The translations under genes and the position numbers were made by a program. From positions 14,654 through 78,653 of the forward strand of contig DATKBT010000167.1 of NCBI GenBank assembly GCA_035546295.1: a stretch of 64,000 bases of DNA, read 5' to 3'. The stretch is from DATKBT01 sp035546295. Its GTDB lineage: Bacteria; Acidobacteriota; Thermoanaerobaculia; Multivoradales; Multivoraceae. Under the pieces are notes generated by a model. That model had not been told where the DNA came from. It saw only the letters and a program-made list of their open reading frames with translations, and did not search any database. Every line of letters starts with the position of its first letter. Position 1 is the first letter of the stretch. This document shows positions 1 to 8,334 of this stretch, in pieces.

Positions 1-630
1 GCGCTGACCGCCAGCCACGAGCTCGGCAAGGCCGGCCGCCTCAAGGATTCGCTGCTGATCGTCGAGATCCTCAACCAGCGCGTTCCCCGGCGCACGCCTG
101 CGCCGCTGATCGACGAGGGCTTCCGCAAGCTCCTCTACCCCTTCGGTTATCGCTACCTGATCGAGCGCGCGGCCGCCCGTCACGACGTCGATGCCTACCT
201 GCTCGCCGCCCTGATTCGCGAGGAGAGCCGCTTCGATCCCCGCGCCAGCTCGGCGGCCGCGGCTCGAGGTCTCACCCAGTTCGTGCTGGCCACCGCGCAG
301 AGGCTCGCCGCGCAGCACGACATGGGGCCGCTCGGTCCGACCGATCTCGAGCAGCCCGAGATCGCGATCGAGCTCGGCGCCGCCTACCTGAGCAACCTCG
401 GCCAAGAGTTCGCGGGCGAGCCCTCCCGCATCGTGGCCGCCTACAACGCCGGCGAGCCGCAGGCGGCTCTCTGGCAGCGCTACTGCTACGGCGACGAACC
501 GGCCGAGTACCTCACGAAGGTGGTCTTCCGCGAGACCAGGAGCTATCTGCGCAAGGTGCTCTCCGGGCACGCGCAGTACCGCGACCTGTACGCAACGGTT
601 CGTCCCACGGCCCTGATCACGGGCCCCTAG
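1..630 (+). CDS. Soluble lytic murein transglycosylase (Slt family), 3' part
   Basis: The frame is open from the first base of the window, so the 5' part lies outside; 209 C-terminal residues are visible. They hold the GH23-type lytic transglycosylase core: ALIREESRFDP, with the catalytic glutamate expected at the first E of EES, then GLTQF, and later AAYNAGEP, which matches the conserved AYNAGP region. Such enzymes cleave the MurNAc-GlcNAc bond of peptidoglycan in the periplasm with formation of 1,6-anhydro-MurNAc. A helical, superhelix-like stretch precedes the domain, as in Slt70. An ATG-like start inside the domain (near 283) would remove the catalytic glutamate and is not credible. rsmI follows 98 bp downstream on the same strand. 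Confidence 0.85.
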   Translation, partial: ALTASHELGKAGRLKDSLLIVEILNQRVPRRTPAPLIDEGFRKLLYPFGYRYLIERAAARHDVDAYLLAALIREESRFDPRASSAAAARGLTQFVLATAQRLAAQHDMGPLGPTDLEQPEIAIELGAAYLSNLGQEFAGEPSRIVAAYNAGEPQAALWQRYCYGDEPAEYLTKVVFRETRSYLRKVLSGHAQYRDLYATVRPTALITGP

Positions 631-728
631 GGCGACCGGACCGCGGCCGTTTCCGACGCGCGACAGCGTGGCGGTGCGCCGGCCGGCCGCCGTGCCGGCG
701 ACCGGCCGCGGCGCTGCCATACTTGCTC

Positions 729-1412
729 ATGTCCGGGACGCTCTACGTCGTCGCCACCCCGATCGGAAACCTCGGGGATCTGAGCGCGCGCGCGCGGGAG
801 GTCCTCGCCGAGGTCGACGCCATCGCCTGCGAGGACACGCGCCGGACCGGCGCGCTGCTTCGCCACCTCGGCCTCGAGCAGCGTCTGGTCTCGCTGCACG
901 AACACAACGAGCGGCAGCGGACTCCGGGGCTGATCTCCCAGCTCGAGTCCGGCGAATCGGTGGCGCTGGTGTCGGACGCCGGCACGCCGCTGCTCTCCGA
1001 TCCGGGCTACCTGCTCGTTCGCGAAGCGATCGCGAGTGACGTCACGGTGGTGCCGGTGCCGGGCGCCTTCGCCGCGGTGACGGCGCTGGTGGCCTCGGGG
1101 CTGCCTCCCCATCCCTTCACGTTCGCCGGCTTCCCGCCTCCCAAGGCGGGTCGACGGCACAGGTTCTACCAGCGCCTCGCCCAGCTCGGTCACACCGCCG
1201 TGGTCTACGAGTCCCCCCACCGCATCCTCAAGTCCCTCGACGACGCGATCGCCGCCTACGGCGCCGATCATCCCGCTGCGCTCGGCCGCGAGCTGACCAA
1301 GCTCCACGAGGAGACCCTGCGCGCACCCCTCGCCGAGCTCCGGGACCGGCTCGCTCAGCGGCCCACGATCAAAGGGGAGCTGGTGCTCGTCCTGGCGCCA
1401 CTGTCTCCTTAG
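729..1412 (+). CDS. rsmI: 16S rRNA (cytidine-1402-2'-O)-methyltransferase RsmI
   Basis: The protein (227 aa from the ATG at 729) opens with GTLYVVATPIGNLGDLSARA and continues with CEDTRRT and SDAGTPLLSDPG, the signature blocks of RsmI in the SAM-dependent tetrapyrrole-methylase fold. RsmI 2'-O-methylates C1402 in the decoding centre of 16S rRNA. The in-frame TTG at 723 would only add two residues. The protein ends soon after a GELVLVLAP block that corresponds to the end of the methylase core. The roughly 50-60 residue C-terminal helical domain of E. coli RsmI (286 aa) is missing, and no frameshift in the following 60 bp restores it. Confidence 0.93.
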   Translation: MSGTLYVVATPIGNLGDLSARAREVLAEVDAIACEDTRRTGALLRHLGLEQRLVSLHEHNERQRTPGLISQLESGESVALVSDAGTPLLSDPGYLLVREAIASDVTVVPVPGAFAAVTALVASGLPPHPFTFAGFPPPKAGRRHRFYQRLAQLGHTAVVYESPHRILKSLDDAIAAYGADHPAALGRELTKLHEETLRAPLAELRDRLAQRPTIKGELVLVLAPLSP

Positions 1413-1472
1413 CGCACACCGTCTCCCAGCGCCGTCTCTGGGCGCCGCGCTCCTCTCGGCGCTACCGTCGCC

Positions 1473-1883
1473 TCAGTCGCGGACGTCGTAACCCGCAGCG
1501 CCCAGCGCCTCGAGCGCGCATGCGAGATCGGCGTCGCGGACCAGCAGGTAGTCAGTGTCGTACGTCGAGATCGCGAACAGCGGAACCTCGGCGGCGGCCA
1601 GGACCCCGGTCAAGCCGGCCAGGACCCCCACCAGCGAGAAGTCGAGAGGACCGACCACCCCCAGCGCCCGAAACCCCAGCTCGGCGGTCACCGACGGCCG
1701 CGCATCTTCGCGGCACACGAGCGACAGCTCTCCCGGGGCGCGCGCCAGCACCGCGAGCCCCTCCCCCTCGAGCAGCGTTGGATCGAAGCTCGCGCCGGGA
1801 TCGAGACGGCAGACGGCGTAGCGTTCGGGGAGGAGCCGAAGAGCTGGGGGCACGGAGCCGAGACCTCGTTCGTGCAGCGTCAC
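1473..1883 (-). CDS. ACT-domain protein (amino-acid-binding)
   Basis: This 136-residue protein (GTG start) resembles the small tandem-ACT proteins of the COG3603/CASTOR-like group. An N-terminal part with YAVCRLDPGAS and LSLVCRE is followed by an ACT-type beta-alpha-beta block, DFSLVGVLAGLTGVLAAAEVPLFAISTYDTDYLLV. The glycine-rich turn before the first helix and the ISTYDTDY strand are typical of ligand-binding ACT domains related to aspartate-kinase regulatory domains. No catalytic domain is attached. The gene lies 52 bp downstream of the tetR gene on the same strand, so it is probably the last gene of the iscS-mnmA-tetR operon. Its ligand cannot be read from sequence. Confidence 0.75.
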   Translation of the reverse strand: MTLHERGLGSVPPALRLLPERYAVCRLDPGASFDPTLLEGEGLAVLARAPGELSLVCREDARPSVTAELGFRALGVVGPLDFSLVGVLAGLTGVLAAAEVPLFAISTYDTDYLLVRDADLACALEALGAAGYDVRD

Positions 1884-1935
1884 CGGCGGTCTGCGGCGTC
1901 CTGCTCGGTCGCCGTGCCTACCGGAGCGCCGTCGG

Positions 1936-2589
1936 CTAACGTCCTCGCACGCCCTCGAAGAAGACCTTGAGCAGCGCGTCGAGGTAGGCGTCGTCCTCCT
2001 CTCGGCGCTGCTCCGCGTCGAGCGCCGTCAGCCAGCTCGCTCGGGACATGAACCACTGCATGCACATGGCCACGAACAGGATCACCAGGTGGCGCGGCTC
2101 GACGTCCGATCGAATCCGTCCCGCCTTCTGCTGCTCCCGGATGCGCTCCAGACCGAGGGTCAGGATCTCGGGATAGGCAGCTTCGGCGAGGCGTGGATCC
2201 TCGAGGTTCATCCACGAGCGCAGGCGCACGAACTCCGGGTTGTCCTGGAGGAATCGGAACAGCGTCTCGATCGAGCGCCGCAGGATCGGCTCGTCAACGT
2301 CGCGGTTGGCGATCAGCTCGCGCTGGACTCGAGCCCAGTGCGAGACGCGCTCCCGCTTGACCTCGGTCCAGAGCTCCTCCTTGGACCCGAAATGGTGGTG
2401 GATGAGGCTCTTGGTCACCCCCGCGGCGGACGCGATGTCGCTCATCGAGGTCGCCGCGAAGCCCTTGGCGACGAAGAGACCCTCGGCCGCCGCCATGATC
2501 GAGGCGCGGGTGGCCTCGGGGTTGCGCTGGCTGCGTTGATTCTGCTCCGCCACCGTCATCGGTTCGTCCCTCGTTCGGGAGGCGCTCAT
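1936..2589 (-). CDS. TetR/AcrR-family transcriptional regulator
   Basis: The 217-residue product has a clear TetR helix-turn-helix near residues 20-65 (ATRASIMAAAEGLF, then TSMSDIASAAGVTKSLIHHHFGSKEELW). An all-helical ligand-binding and dimerisation domain of unknown specificity follows. I chose the ATG at 2589 because it overlaps the mnmA stop codon in an ATGA arrangement; a later in-frame ATG (MTVAEQNQ) is also possible. The overlap implies co-translation with mnmA, which is unusual for a regulator. It might autoregulate the cysteine desulfurase operon or respond to a small molecule, but no operator is visible. Confidence 0.9.
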   Translation of the reverse strand: MSASRTRDEPMTVAEQNQRSQRNPEATRASIMAAAEGLFVAKGFAATSMSDIASAAGVTKSLIHHHFGSKEELWTEVKRERVSHWARVQRELIANRDVDEPILRRSIETLFRFLQDNPEFVRLRSWMNLEDPRLAEAAYPEILTLGLERIREQQKAGRIRSDVEPRHLVILFVAMCMQWFMSRASWLTALDAEQRREEDDAYLDALLKVFFEGVRGR

Positions 2590-3719
2590 CGCAACGGGCC
2601 TTCGATCCAACAGCCCCCCAGGATCTGAGTCCCCCGGTAGAAGACCGCGGCCTGTCCGGGCGCCACGCCCTGCTGCCCGTCGGAGAACTCCACCTCGACT
2701 TTGTCGCCCCTGGGGGCGACGAACGCACGAACTCCTGGATGCCGGGAGCGGATCCTCACGGTGACCTCCATCGGGAGCCCGCTCGGCGGAGCCCCCGCAA
2801 CCCAGTGTACCCTGCCGCCTACCAATCCCCGCTGCACGAGCTCGGCGCGCGAGCCGACCCGAACGCGATTGGCCTCGGGCTCGATGCCGAGGACATACAA
2901 CGGCTGGGCCGCCGAGAGGCCGAGCCCGCGGCGCTGTCCGACGGTGTAGCGGTAGTAGGGGGCCCCGGCGCCGAGCCTGCGGCCCTCGGCGTCGACGAGC
3001 TCAGCGGCTCGCGCGCTGCGCGCCGCCACCCCGTGCGAATGCCGATCGGGGGCGGCCGCGACTTCGCGCTCGACGAAGTCGCGGATCCCTCCGGCCACGA
3101 AGCAGACCTCCATGCTCTCACCCTTCTCGGCCACCGCCAGGCCCGCTCGGCGGGCCCACTCCCGCACCTCGTCCTTGCGCAGCTCGCCGAGCGGGAACTC
3201 ACTGGCCTCGAGCTGCTCCTGGCCGAGCTCGAACAGGTAGTAGGACTGGTCCTTCTCGGCGTCGACCGCGCGGTGCAGCTCCCAGCCGCTCTCGCCCCTG
3301 AGGATCCTGGCGTAGTGGCCGGTGGCGATCCGCCCGGCGCCGATCTGGGCGGCGCGCTCGATCAGCAGGTCGAATTTGATCCATGTGTTGCAGCGCACGC
3401 AGGGGCTCGGAGTGCGCCCCTCGAGGTAGTCCTCGACGAACGGATCGACCACCCGCTGGCGGAACTCACGATCGAGCCGCAGCGTGTAGTGGGGGATGCC
3501 GATCTGGTCCGCGACCCGCCGCGCGTCGGCGAGGTCGAGAGAGCTGCAGCAACGGCCGTTGCGCTCCTCGCCGCTGTGGTCCCACAACAGCATCGAGAGG
3601 CCGACGACCGGCTCGCCGCGCTCGCGCAGCAGCGCCGCCGCCACCGAGGAGTCGAGGCCGCCGCTCATCGCAACCGCCACCGCACCGGGCGCGGGCAGGC
3701 CCGCCGGCTCGGCCCTCAC
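2586..3719 (-). CDS. mnmA: tRNA-specific 2-thiouridylase MnmA
   Basis: MnmA uses ATP and persulfide sulfur to make s2U34 in the wobble position of tRNA-Lys, -Glu and -Gln. The 377-residue protein has the PP-loop SGGLDSS (residues 19-25), CVRCNTWIKF with the catalytic cysteine at about C110, GHYAR, and a second cysteine at about C206 in MEVCFVAG, corresponding to the E. coli C102/C199 pair. The C-terminal beta-barrel region (GQRRGLGL, FYRGTQILGGCWI) is complete. The GTG start at 3719 overlaps the stop codon of the cysteine desulfurase gene (GTGA). The reading frame stays open far upstream, but that extension has no family similarity and lies over iscS, so it is a high-GC shadow. Confidence 0.95.
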   Translation of the reverse strand: MRAEPAGLPAPGAVAVAMSGGLDSSVAAALLRERGEPVVGLSMLLWDHSGEERNGRCCSSLDLADARRVADQIGIPHYTLRLDREFRQRVVDPFVEDYLEGRTPSPCVRCNTWIKFDLLIERAAQIGAGRIATGHYARILRGESGWELHRAVDAEKDQSYYLFELGQEQLEASEFPLGELRKDEVREWARRAGLAVAEKGESMEVCFVAGGIRDFVEREVAAAPDRHSHGVAARSARAAELVDAEGRRLGAGAPYYRYTVGQRRGLGLSAAQPLYVLGIEPEANRVRVGSRAELVQRGLVGGRVHWVAGAPPSGLPMEVTVRIRSRHPGVRAFVAPRGDKVEVEFSDGQQGVAPGQAAVFYRGTQILGGCWIEGPLR

Positions 3720-4915
3720 CGACGCCCGCCCCGCATCGTGCCCTGGGCCGTCTCCCGCGGCGCGCCGGCCCGCAGGGCAGTCACCGCCCTCGACAGCACC
3801 GGCAGGAAGGCGTCGACCTCCTCGCCGGTGTTGCCCAACCCGAAGCTCACCCGCAGCGTCGAGAGGGCCTCGTCCTCCTCCAGCCCCAGCGCGCGCAGGG
3901 TCCGGCTCGGCTCGACGGTCCCCGAGGCGCACGCGGCGCCGGTGGAGACGGCGAAGCCCTCGAGATCCAGGCGCATCAGGAGGGTGGTGGCGTCGACGCC
4001 GGAGAAGGTGACGCAGCTGGTGTTCGGGAGCCGCGGCGCGGTGCGGCAGCGGACGATCGCTCCGGGGACGTCCAGCAGGCCGCGCTCGAGGCGCTCGCGC
4101 AGCGCCAAGAGGCGCCTGCCGCGCTCCTCGAGCTCGCCGGCCGCCAGCTCGCAGCCGAGACCGAAGCCGAGCAGCGCGGGCGCGTTCTCGGTGGAGGCGC
4201 GCCGGCGACGCTCCTGACCCCCGCCGACGAGCAACGGCTCGAAGGCCGTCCCCGAGCGCACCCACAGCGCCGCAGCACCGAGCGGACCGTGGAACTTGTG
4301 AGCGGCGATGACCAGGGAGTCGACCCCCAGCTCCGCGACCCGCACCGCGACCTTGCCGGCGGCCTGGACCGCGTCGCACAGGACCGGCACCCCACGCTCC
4401 CGGCAGGCGCGGGCGAGCTCGGCTACCGGCTGCAGGGTCCCCAGCTCGTTGTTGGCCAGCATCAGGGCCACCAGGGCGGTGTCGGGGCGCAGCGCGGCGA
4501 TCACGTCCTCGACGCGCACCACGCCGTCGGCGCCGGGCGCGATCTCGCTCACCTCGAAGCCCTCCTCGGCCTCGAGCCGGCGCGCAGCCTGCACGATCGA
4601 GGGGTGCTCGATCGCCGAGATCACGACGTGGCGACCGCCTCCACCTCGACGCGCCCGCCGTCCGATCATCGCCAGCACGGCGTTGTTGGCCTCGGTGCCC
4701 GAAGCGCAGAACACGATCTCCGAGGGCTCGCCGCCGAGCAGGTGCGCGACCCGCACCCGCGCCGCCTCGACGACGCCGCGCGCCCGTTGGCCGTAGCGGT
4801 GAACCGAGGAGGGATTGCCGAAGCCGCACCCGAGCCACTCGATCATGGCGTCTCGCACCCTCGAGTCGAGCGGAGTCGTCGCGTTGTTGTCGAAGTAGAC
4901 GTTGTGGACGCTCAA
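3716..4915 (-). CDS. iscS: Cysteine desulfurase (IscS/NifS family)
   Basis: This PLP enzyme converts cysteine to alanine and passes persulfide sulfur to acceptors. The 399-residue protein begins with the family hallmark YFDNNATTP (residues 7-15). It has SGTEANN, ANNELGT, the PLP-binding lysine K207 in AAHKFHGP, and the mobile-loop active-site cysteine near C329 in STGAACASGT. The TTG at 4915 is chosen because the family motif starts a few residues later; the long upstream open frame (to 5095) has no similarity. Its overlap with mnmA suggests that this enzyme supplies sulfur for tRNA thiolation. No iscU, iscA or Fe-S genes are adjacent, so the gene symbol is by similarity only. Confidence 0.93.
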   Translation of the reverse strand: MSVHNVYFDNNATTPLDSRVRDAMIEWLGCGFGNPSSVHRYGQRARGVVEAARVRVAHLLGGEPSEIVFCASGTEANNAVLAMIGRRARRGGGGRHVVISAIEHPSIVQAARRLEAEEGFEVSEIAPGADGVVRVEDVIAALRPDTALVALMLANNELGTLQPVAELARACRERGVPVLCDAVQAAGKVAVRVAELGVDSLVIAAHKFHGPLGAAALWVRSGTAFEPLLVGGGQERRRRASTENAPALLGFGLGCELAAGELEERGRRLLALRERLERGLLDVPGAIVRCRTAPRLPNTSCVTFSGVDATTLLMRLDLEGFAVSTGAACASGTVEPSRTLRALGLEEDEALSTLRVSFGLGNTGEEVDAFLPVLSRAVTALRAGAPRETAQGTMRGGRR

Positions 4916-5197
4916 GGTGTCCTCGAAGAGCGTGCTGGCGGCTCGGGCGAGCGCTGCCGGGCCCCCGGTGGTCCTTCCGCCGAAATAGCGGCCGGGGCAC
5001 GCACGTTGCCCAAAGTGGAGCCGGCGAGGGATCGCACGGGCCGCCGTGCATGGCTCGCGGTCGCCGTGCACGAAAATCGTACGCCGGTCGTGCACCGACG
5101 CGAGCTTCCGATTGTATCGTCAGCACTCCGCAGCCCTTCGTCAGTCCGCTGCGGATTGCCCATGACCGTGTCACCGACCCGAGAGAACCCCGCCTCG
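4916..5197. other. Divergent intergenic region, iscS operon / GWxTD gene
   Basis: These 282 bp separate two divergent transcription units, so both promoters should lie here. A minus-strand TACAAT (plus 5111-5116) could be a -10 box for the iscS operon, but no convincing -35 accompanies it. Open frames run across the stretch on both strands, as expected at this GC content, yet none shows recognisable similarity. I see no RNA gene or terminator. Confidence 0.4.
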
Positions 5198-7864
5198 ATG
5201 CAGCGCTGCCGATCCCGCCTGCTCGCCGCCATCCTCCTCGCCTCGTGGCTCGGCGGCGGGCTGTCTCCCGGCACGGCCACGCCGGCGGGCGCGGCGCCCG
5301 GCCAGGAACCGGTCCCGACGAGCGATCCAGCTGGAACGACTCGCGCCGAGAAGACCGAGGAGCCGACGGCTCGCGAGAAGCGCGAGGGAAAGCGCAAGAA
5401 GCCGCGGCGCAAGGAGATCGAGGCCGCGATCGAGGCGCTTCCGCCACAGTTCCGCACCTGGCTCCAGGAAGTCGACCTGCTGATCAGCGACGAGGAGGTG
5501 GTTGCCTTTCTCGAGATCGACAAGGACTATCAGCGGGACGCCTTCATCGAGCGCTTCTGGAAGGTGCGCGACCCGTTCCCCTCCAGCGGTCGCAACGAGT
5601 TCCGCGACCGCTGGTACGACCGGCTCGACGAGGCGCGCGCGATGTTCGGCTCGCTCGAGGACGAGCGCGCGCGGTACATCCTGCTCAACGGTCCGCCGAT
5701 GGTGCGCATCCCGTTCACGTGCGGCACCGCCGTGCACCCGCTCGAAGTCTGGTTCTATCGCGCCAGCGAGAAGGTCGGCTACGAGTTCTTTCTGGTCTTC
5801 GTGCGGCGCTACGGCCGTCCCGACTACACCCTGTTCCGTGCCGGCGACTCCCTCGACTCGCTGTTCAACTTCTACGGCGCCGGCTCGGGCGCGAGCAACC
5901 TCGAGGAGGTGATGCGCGACGTCTACACCTGCCGCGACGGCGAGATCGTCGTCGCCGCACTGTCCCGGATCCTGAACCGCCCGATGGAGTACGAGATGCT
6001 CCTGGCCAAGATCGAGTCTCCGCGCGAGACGCCGTCGGGGGAGTGGCTGGCGACCTTCAGCGCCTACTCGACCGATCTTCCGGAAGCGGCCGAGACGATG
6101 CCCGGCGAGCTCACCCTCGCGTATCCGTCGCGCATCCAGGCCCGCACCGTCGTCGCCGGGGCGGTCCAGATCCCGAAGGAGAGCGCCACGGTGAGCGAGC
6201 TCGCCGAGAGCCGCACCTACAACTTCTTCCTGACCGGCGAGGTGCTGCTCGGCGATGCCTTGTTCGAGAACTTCCGCTACCGCTACGACTTCCCGGCCGA
6301 ACAGGTGGAGGGCGCCGCGTCGATTCCGCTGCTCTTCCAACGTCGCCTGCGACCAGGCACCTACCGCCTGGTGGTCAAGGTGGACGACCTGAACTCGAAC
6401 AGGATCTACCGCGAGGAGCGCGAGATCGAGGTGCCGTTCGTCGAGAGCGCGGTCGCCGATCTGCCCGACGATCCCGAGACCCGCCGCGTGCTGGAGGAGG
6501 CCGCGAAGGCGATCGGCAACGAGCTGCCGACCGTCGAGATCGTGCCGCCGCACGGCACGATGCAGACCGGCATGCTCCGTTTCGACACGCTGGTCACCGG
6601 CGAGGAGGTCGCCGAGGTGCGCTTCGCGCTCGACACCGGCGCGACCATGACCAAGCGGCGGCCGCCCTACTCGATCGAGCTTGACCTCGGAAGCGTTCCG
6701 CGGACCCACCGGCTGCGGGTGACCTCGCACGACGAAGCGGGCAACGAGCTGGCCTCCGACGAGCTGACGGTCAACGCCGGGCGCAACACCTTCGAGGTGC
6801 GCTTCATCGAGCCCACCTCGAAGGCGCAACTCGGCGGCTCGGCCGACGTCCGGCTCGACGTCAAGACGCCGGAGGGGAGCTTCGTCGAACGGGTGGAGCT
6901 GTTCCTGAACGAGGAGCTGGTGGCGACGCTCTACCAGCCACCGTTCGCCCACACCGTGAAGCTGCCCGCGGGCGACCAGCTCGTCTACCTGCAGGCGGTC
7001 GCCTATCTCCCCGACGGCAACTCGACGTTCGACCAGGTGTTCGTCAACGCGCCCGACTACCTCGAAAACGTCGACATCCAGTACGTCGAGCTGTTCACCA
7101 GCGCGCTCGACAAGCAGGGGCGCCCGGTGCTCGGGTTGACCGAAGCCGATTTCGCGGTGAACGAGGACGGGGTCCCGCAGGAGATCCGCCGCTTCGAGCA
7201 GGTCGACGACCTGCCGCTTCACGTCGAGGTCATGCTCGACGTCTCGGCGTCGATGGAGGCAGACCTCGAAGGCACCCAGCAGGCGGCGTTGCGTTTCTTC
7301 GAGAGCACGCTGACGCCCAAGGACCGGGCGGCGCTCATCACCTTCAACGATCATCCCTATCTGGCGGTCGACTTCACCAACGAAATCAAGCCGTTGGCCG
7401 GCGGGCTGGCCGGGCTCGACGCCGAGCGCGGCACCTCGCTCTACGACGCGATCATCTTCGGGCTCTACTACCTCAACGGCATCAAGGGGCAACGTGCGAT
7501 CCTGCTGCTCTCCGACGGCAAGGACGAGAGCAGCCGTTTCAGCTTCGAGGACACGCTCGAGTACGCGCGGCGCGCCGGCGTCGCCATCTACTCGATCGGC
7601 CTGGACCTCGACGGTAAGGGGAGCGGGCTCGCCAAGAAGAAGCTCGAGGAGCTCTCCGAGGAGACCGGCGGGCGCGCGTCGTTCATCCGCTCCACCGACG
7701 AGCTGGCCGCGATCTACGACCAGATCCAGCGCGAGCTGCGCTCCCGCTACCTGATCACCTACCAGTCGAGCAACAGCACTCCCAGCCGCGACTTCCGCAC
7801 CATCGCGGTGACCAGCTCGGCGCCGGGGGTCCAGGTCAAGACGCTCTCGGGCTACTACCCGTAG
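5198..7864 (+). CDS. Secreted GWxTD-domain / VWFA-related Acidobacterial protein, copy 1
   Basis: The 888-residue protein has an N-terminal signal peptide (MQRCRSRLLAAILLASWL and on to about residue 31), a Lys/Arg/Glu-rich linker, and a GWxTD-like domain (LPPQFRTWLQEVDLLIS, FIERFWKVRDPFP, RARYILLNGPP). The GWxTD motif itself is degenerate, reading GSLEDE at the equivalent place. Beta-rich Ig-like regions follow, then a C-terminal VWFA-related Acidobacterial domain with MIDAS motif DVSASM at about residues 681-686 and a closing LSGYYP. The start at 5198 gives the best signal peptide and has GAGAGA about 11 bp upstream; ATG 5162 is in frame. It is presumably periplasmic or surface-attached and binds protein ligands through the VWA fold. 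The function is unknown. Confidence 0.85.
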   Translation: MQRCRSRLLAAILLASWLGGGLSPGTATPAGAAPGQEPVPTSDPAGTTRAEKTEEPTAREKREGKRKKPRRKEIEAAIEALPPQFRTWLQEVDLLISDEEVVAFLEIDKDYQRDAFIERFWKVRDPFPSSGRNEFRDRWYDRLDEARAMFGSLEDERARYILLNGPPMVRIPFTCGTAVHPLEVWFYRASEKVGYEFFLVFVRRYGRPDYTLFRAGDSLDSLFNFYGAGSGASNLEEVMRDVYTCRDGEIVVAALSRILNRPMEYEMLLAKIESPRETPSGEWLATFSAYSTDLPEAAETMPGELTLAYPSRIQARTVVAGAVQIPKESATVSELAESRTYNFFLTGEVLLGDALFENFRYRYDFPAEQVEGAASIPLLFQRRLRPGTYRLVVKVDDLNSNRIYREEREIEVPFVESAVADLPDDPETRRVLEEAAKAIGNELPTVEIVPPHGTMQTGMLRFDTLVTGEEVAEVRFALDTGATMTKRRPPYSIELDLGSVPRTHRLRVTSHDEAGNELASDELTVNAGRNTFEVRFIEPTSKAQLGGSADVRLDVKTPEGSFVERVELFLNEELVATLYQPPFAHTVKLPAGDQLVYLQAVAYLPDGNSTFDQVFVNAPDYLENVDIQYVELFTSALDKQGRPVLGLTEADFAVNEDGVPQEIRRFEQVDDLPLHVEVMLDVSASMEADLEGTQQAALRFFESTLTPKDRAALITFNDHPYLAVDFTNEIKPLAGGLAGLDAERGTSLYDAIIFGLYYLNGIKGQRAILLLSDGKDESSRFSFEDTLEYARRAGVAIYSIGLDLDGKGSGLAKKKLEELSEETGGRASFIRSTDELAAIYDQIQRELRSRYLITYQSSNSTPSRDFRTIAVTSSAPGVQVKTLSGYYP

Positions 7865-8334
7865 CGCGGGCCCGTGGTGGTCACCACTCCCCAACGAGGG
7901 GCGGGGGCGAGGCGCGGCATACCACGAGCCCGCGACTCATGTTCTTCTCCGCCTCCGGCCCTTCGGGCCTCAGCGGAGTGTGCTCGTTGGTCCCGCGCAT
8001 GCGCGGGACCAAGGTTCCCCGCCCAAGCGCCCGCAGACGGGCGCGGGCTCGGGTCCACTGGGCCGACGACGAGGCCTATGGGCGGCCGGGCCGCCTTGAT
8101 CGAACTTGGACCCTTCCGTGAGCCTCGATCGCGCTTGCGCGAGGCCGATGACCGCCGCCTGCCGCAGGCAGCAAGCACCTTGGTCTCGCGCTTGCGCGAG
8201 ACCAACGACCGCCGCCTGCTGCAAGGCAGGCAAGCACCTCCCGCTGGCCTCGTCGACCTTGCGGGCTCGTGACGCCGCGTTCCCCTCACACGCGGCCCGC
8301 CGCCACGCGTTCTCGGCGACGCTATGATTCGTCG
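7865..8334. repeat. Spacer with a cluster of related hairpins and a 57-bp tandem repeat
   Basis: No credible gene lies in these 470 bp. They hold a perfect 26-bp palindrome at 7987-8012 (each arm TTGGTCCCGCGCA) and a near-identical hairpin at 8180-8205 (arm TTGGTCTCGCGC, loop TT). The second differs by a C to T change in one arm that is matched by G to A in the other. A degraded third version lies at 8123-8148. The last two are the starts of an imperfect 57-bp direct repeat (units near 8131-8187 and 8188-8246) that includes the shared string GACCGCCGCCTGC. This resembles REP/BIME-type intergenic repeats more than a simple terminator. Confidence 0.75.

Noticed and set aside
4916..5447. A long N-terminal extension of the mnmA and cysteine desulfurase frames.
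   Set aside because: Family motifs start at the chosen codons, and the overlapping stop/start codons define the true starts.
5171..7894. A minus-strand open frame of about 900 codons.
   Set aside because: It is the antisense shadow of the first GWxTD/VWFA gene.
8123..8246. A possible insertion-sequence remnant based on inverted repeats.
   Set aside because: No transposase-like frame or target-site duplication is visible.
7855..8289. Open frames on both strands within the spacer between the GWxTD/VWFA genes.
   Set aside because: They run across hairpins and tandem repeats and have repeat-derived Arg/Ser-rich sequence without a ribosome-binding site.
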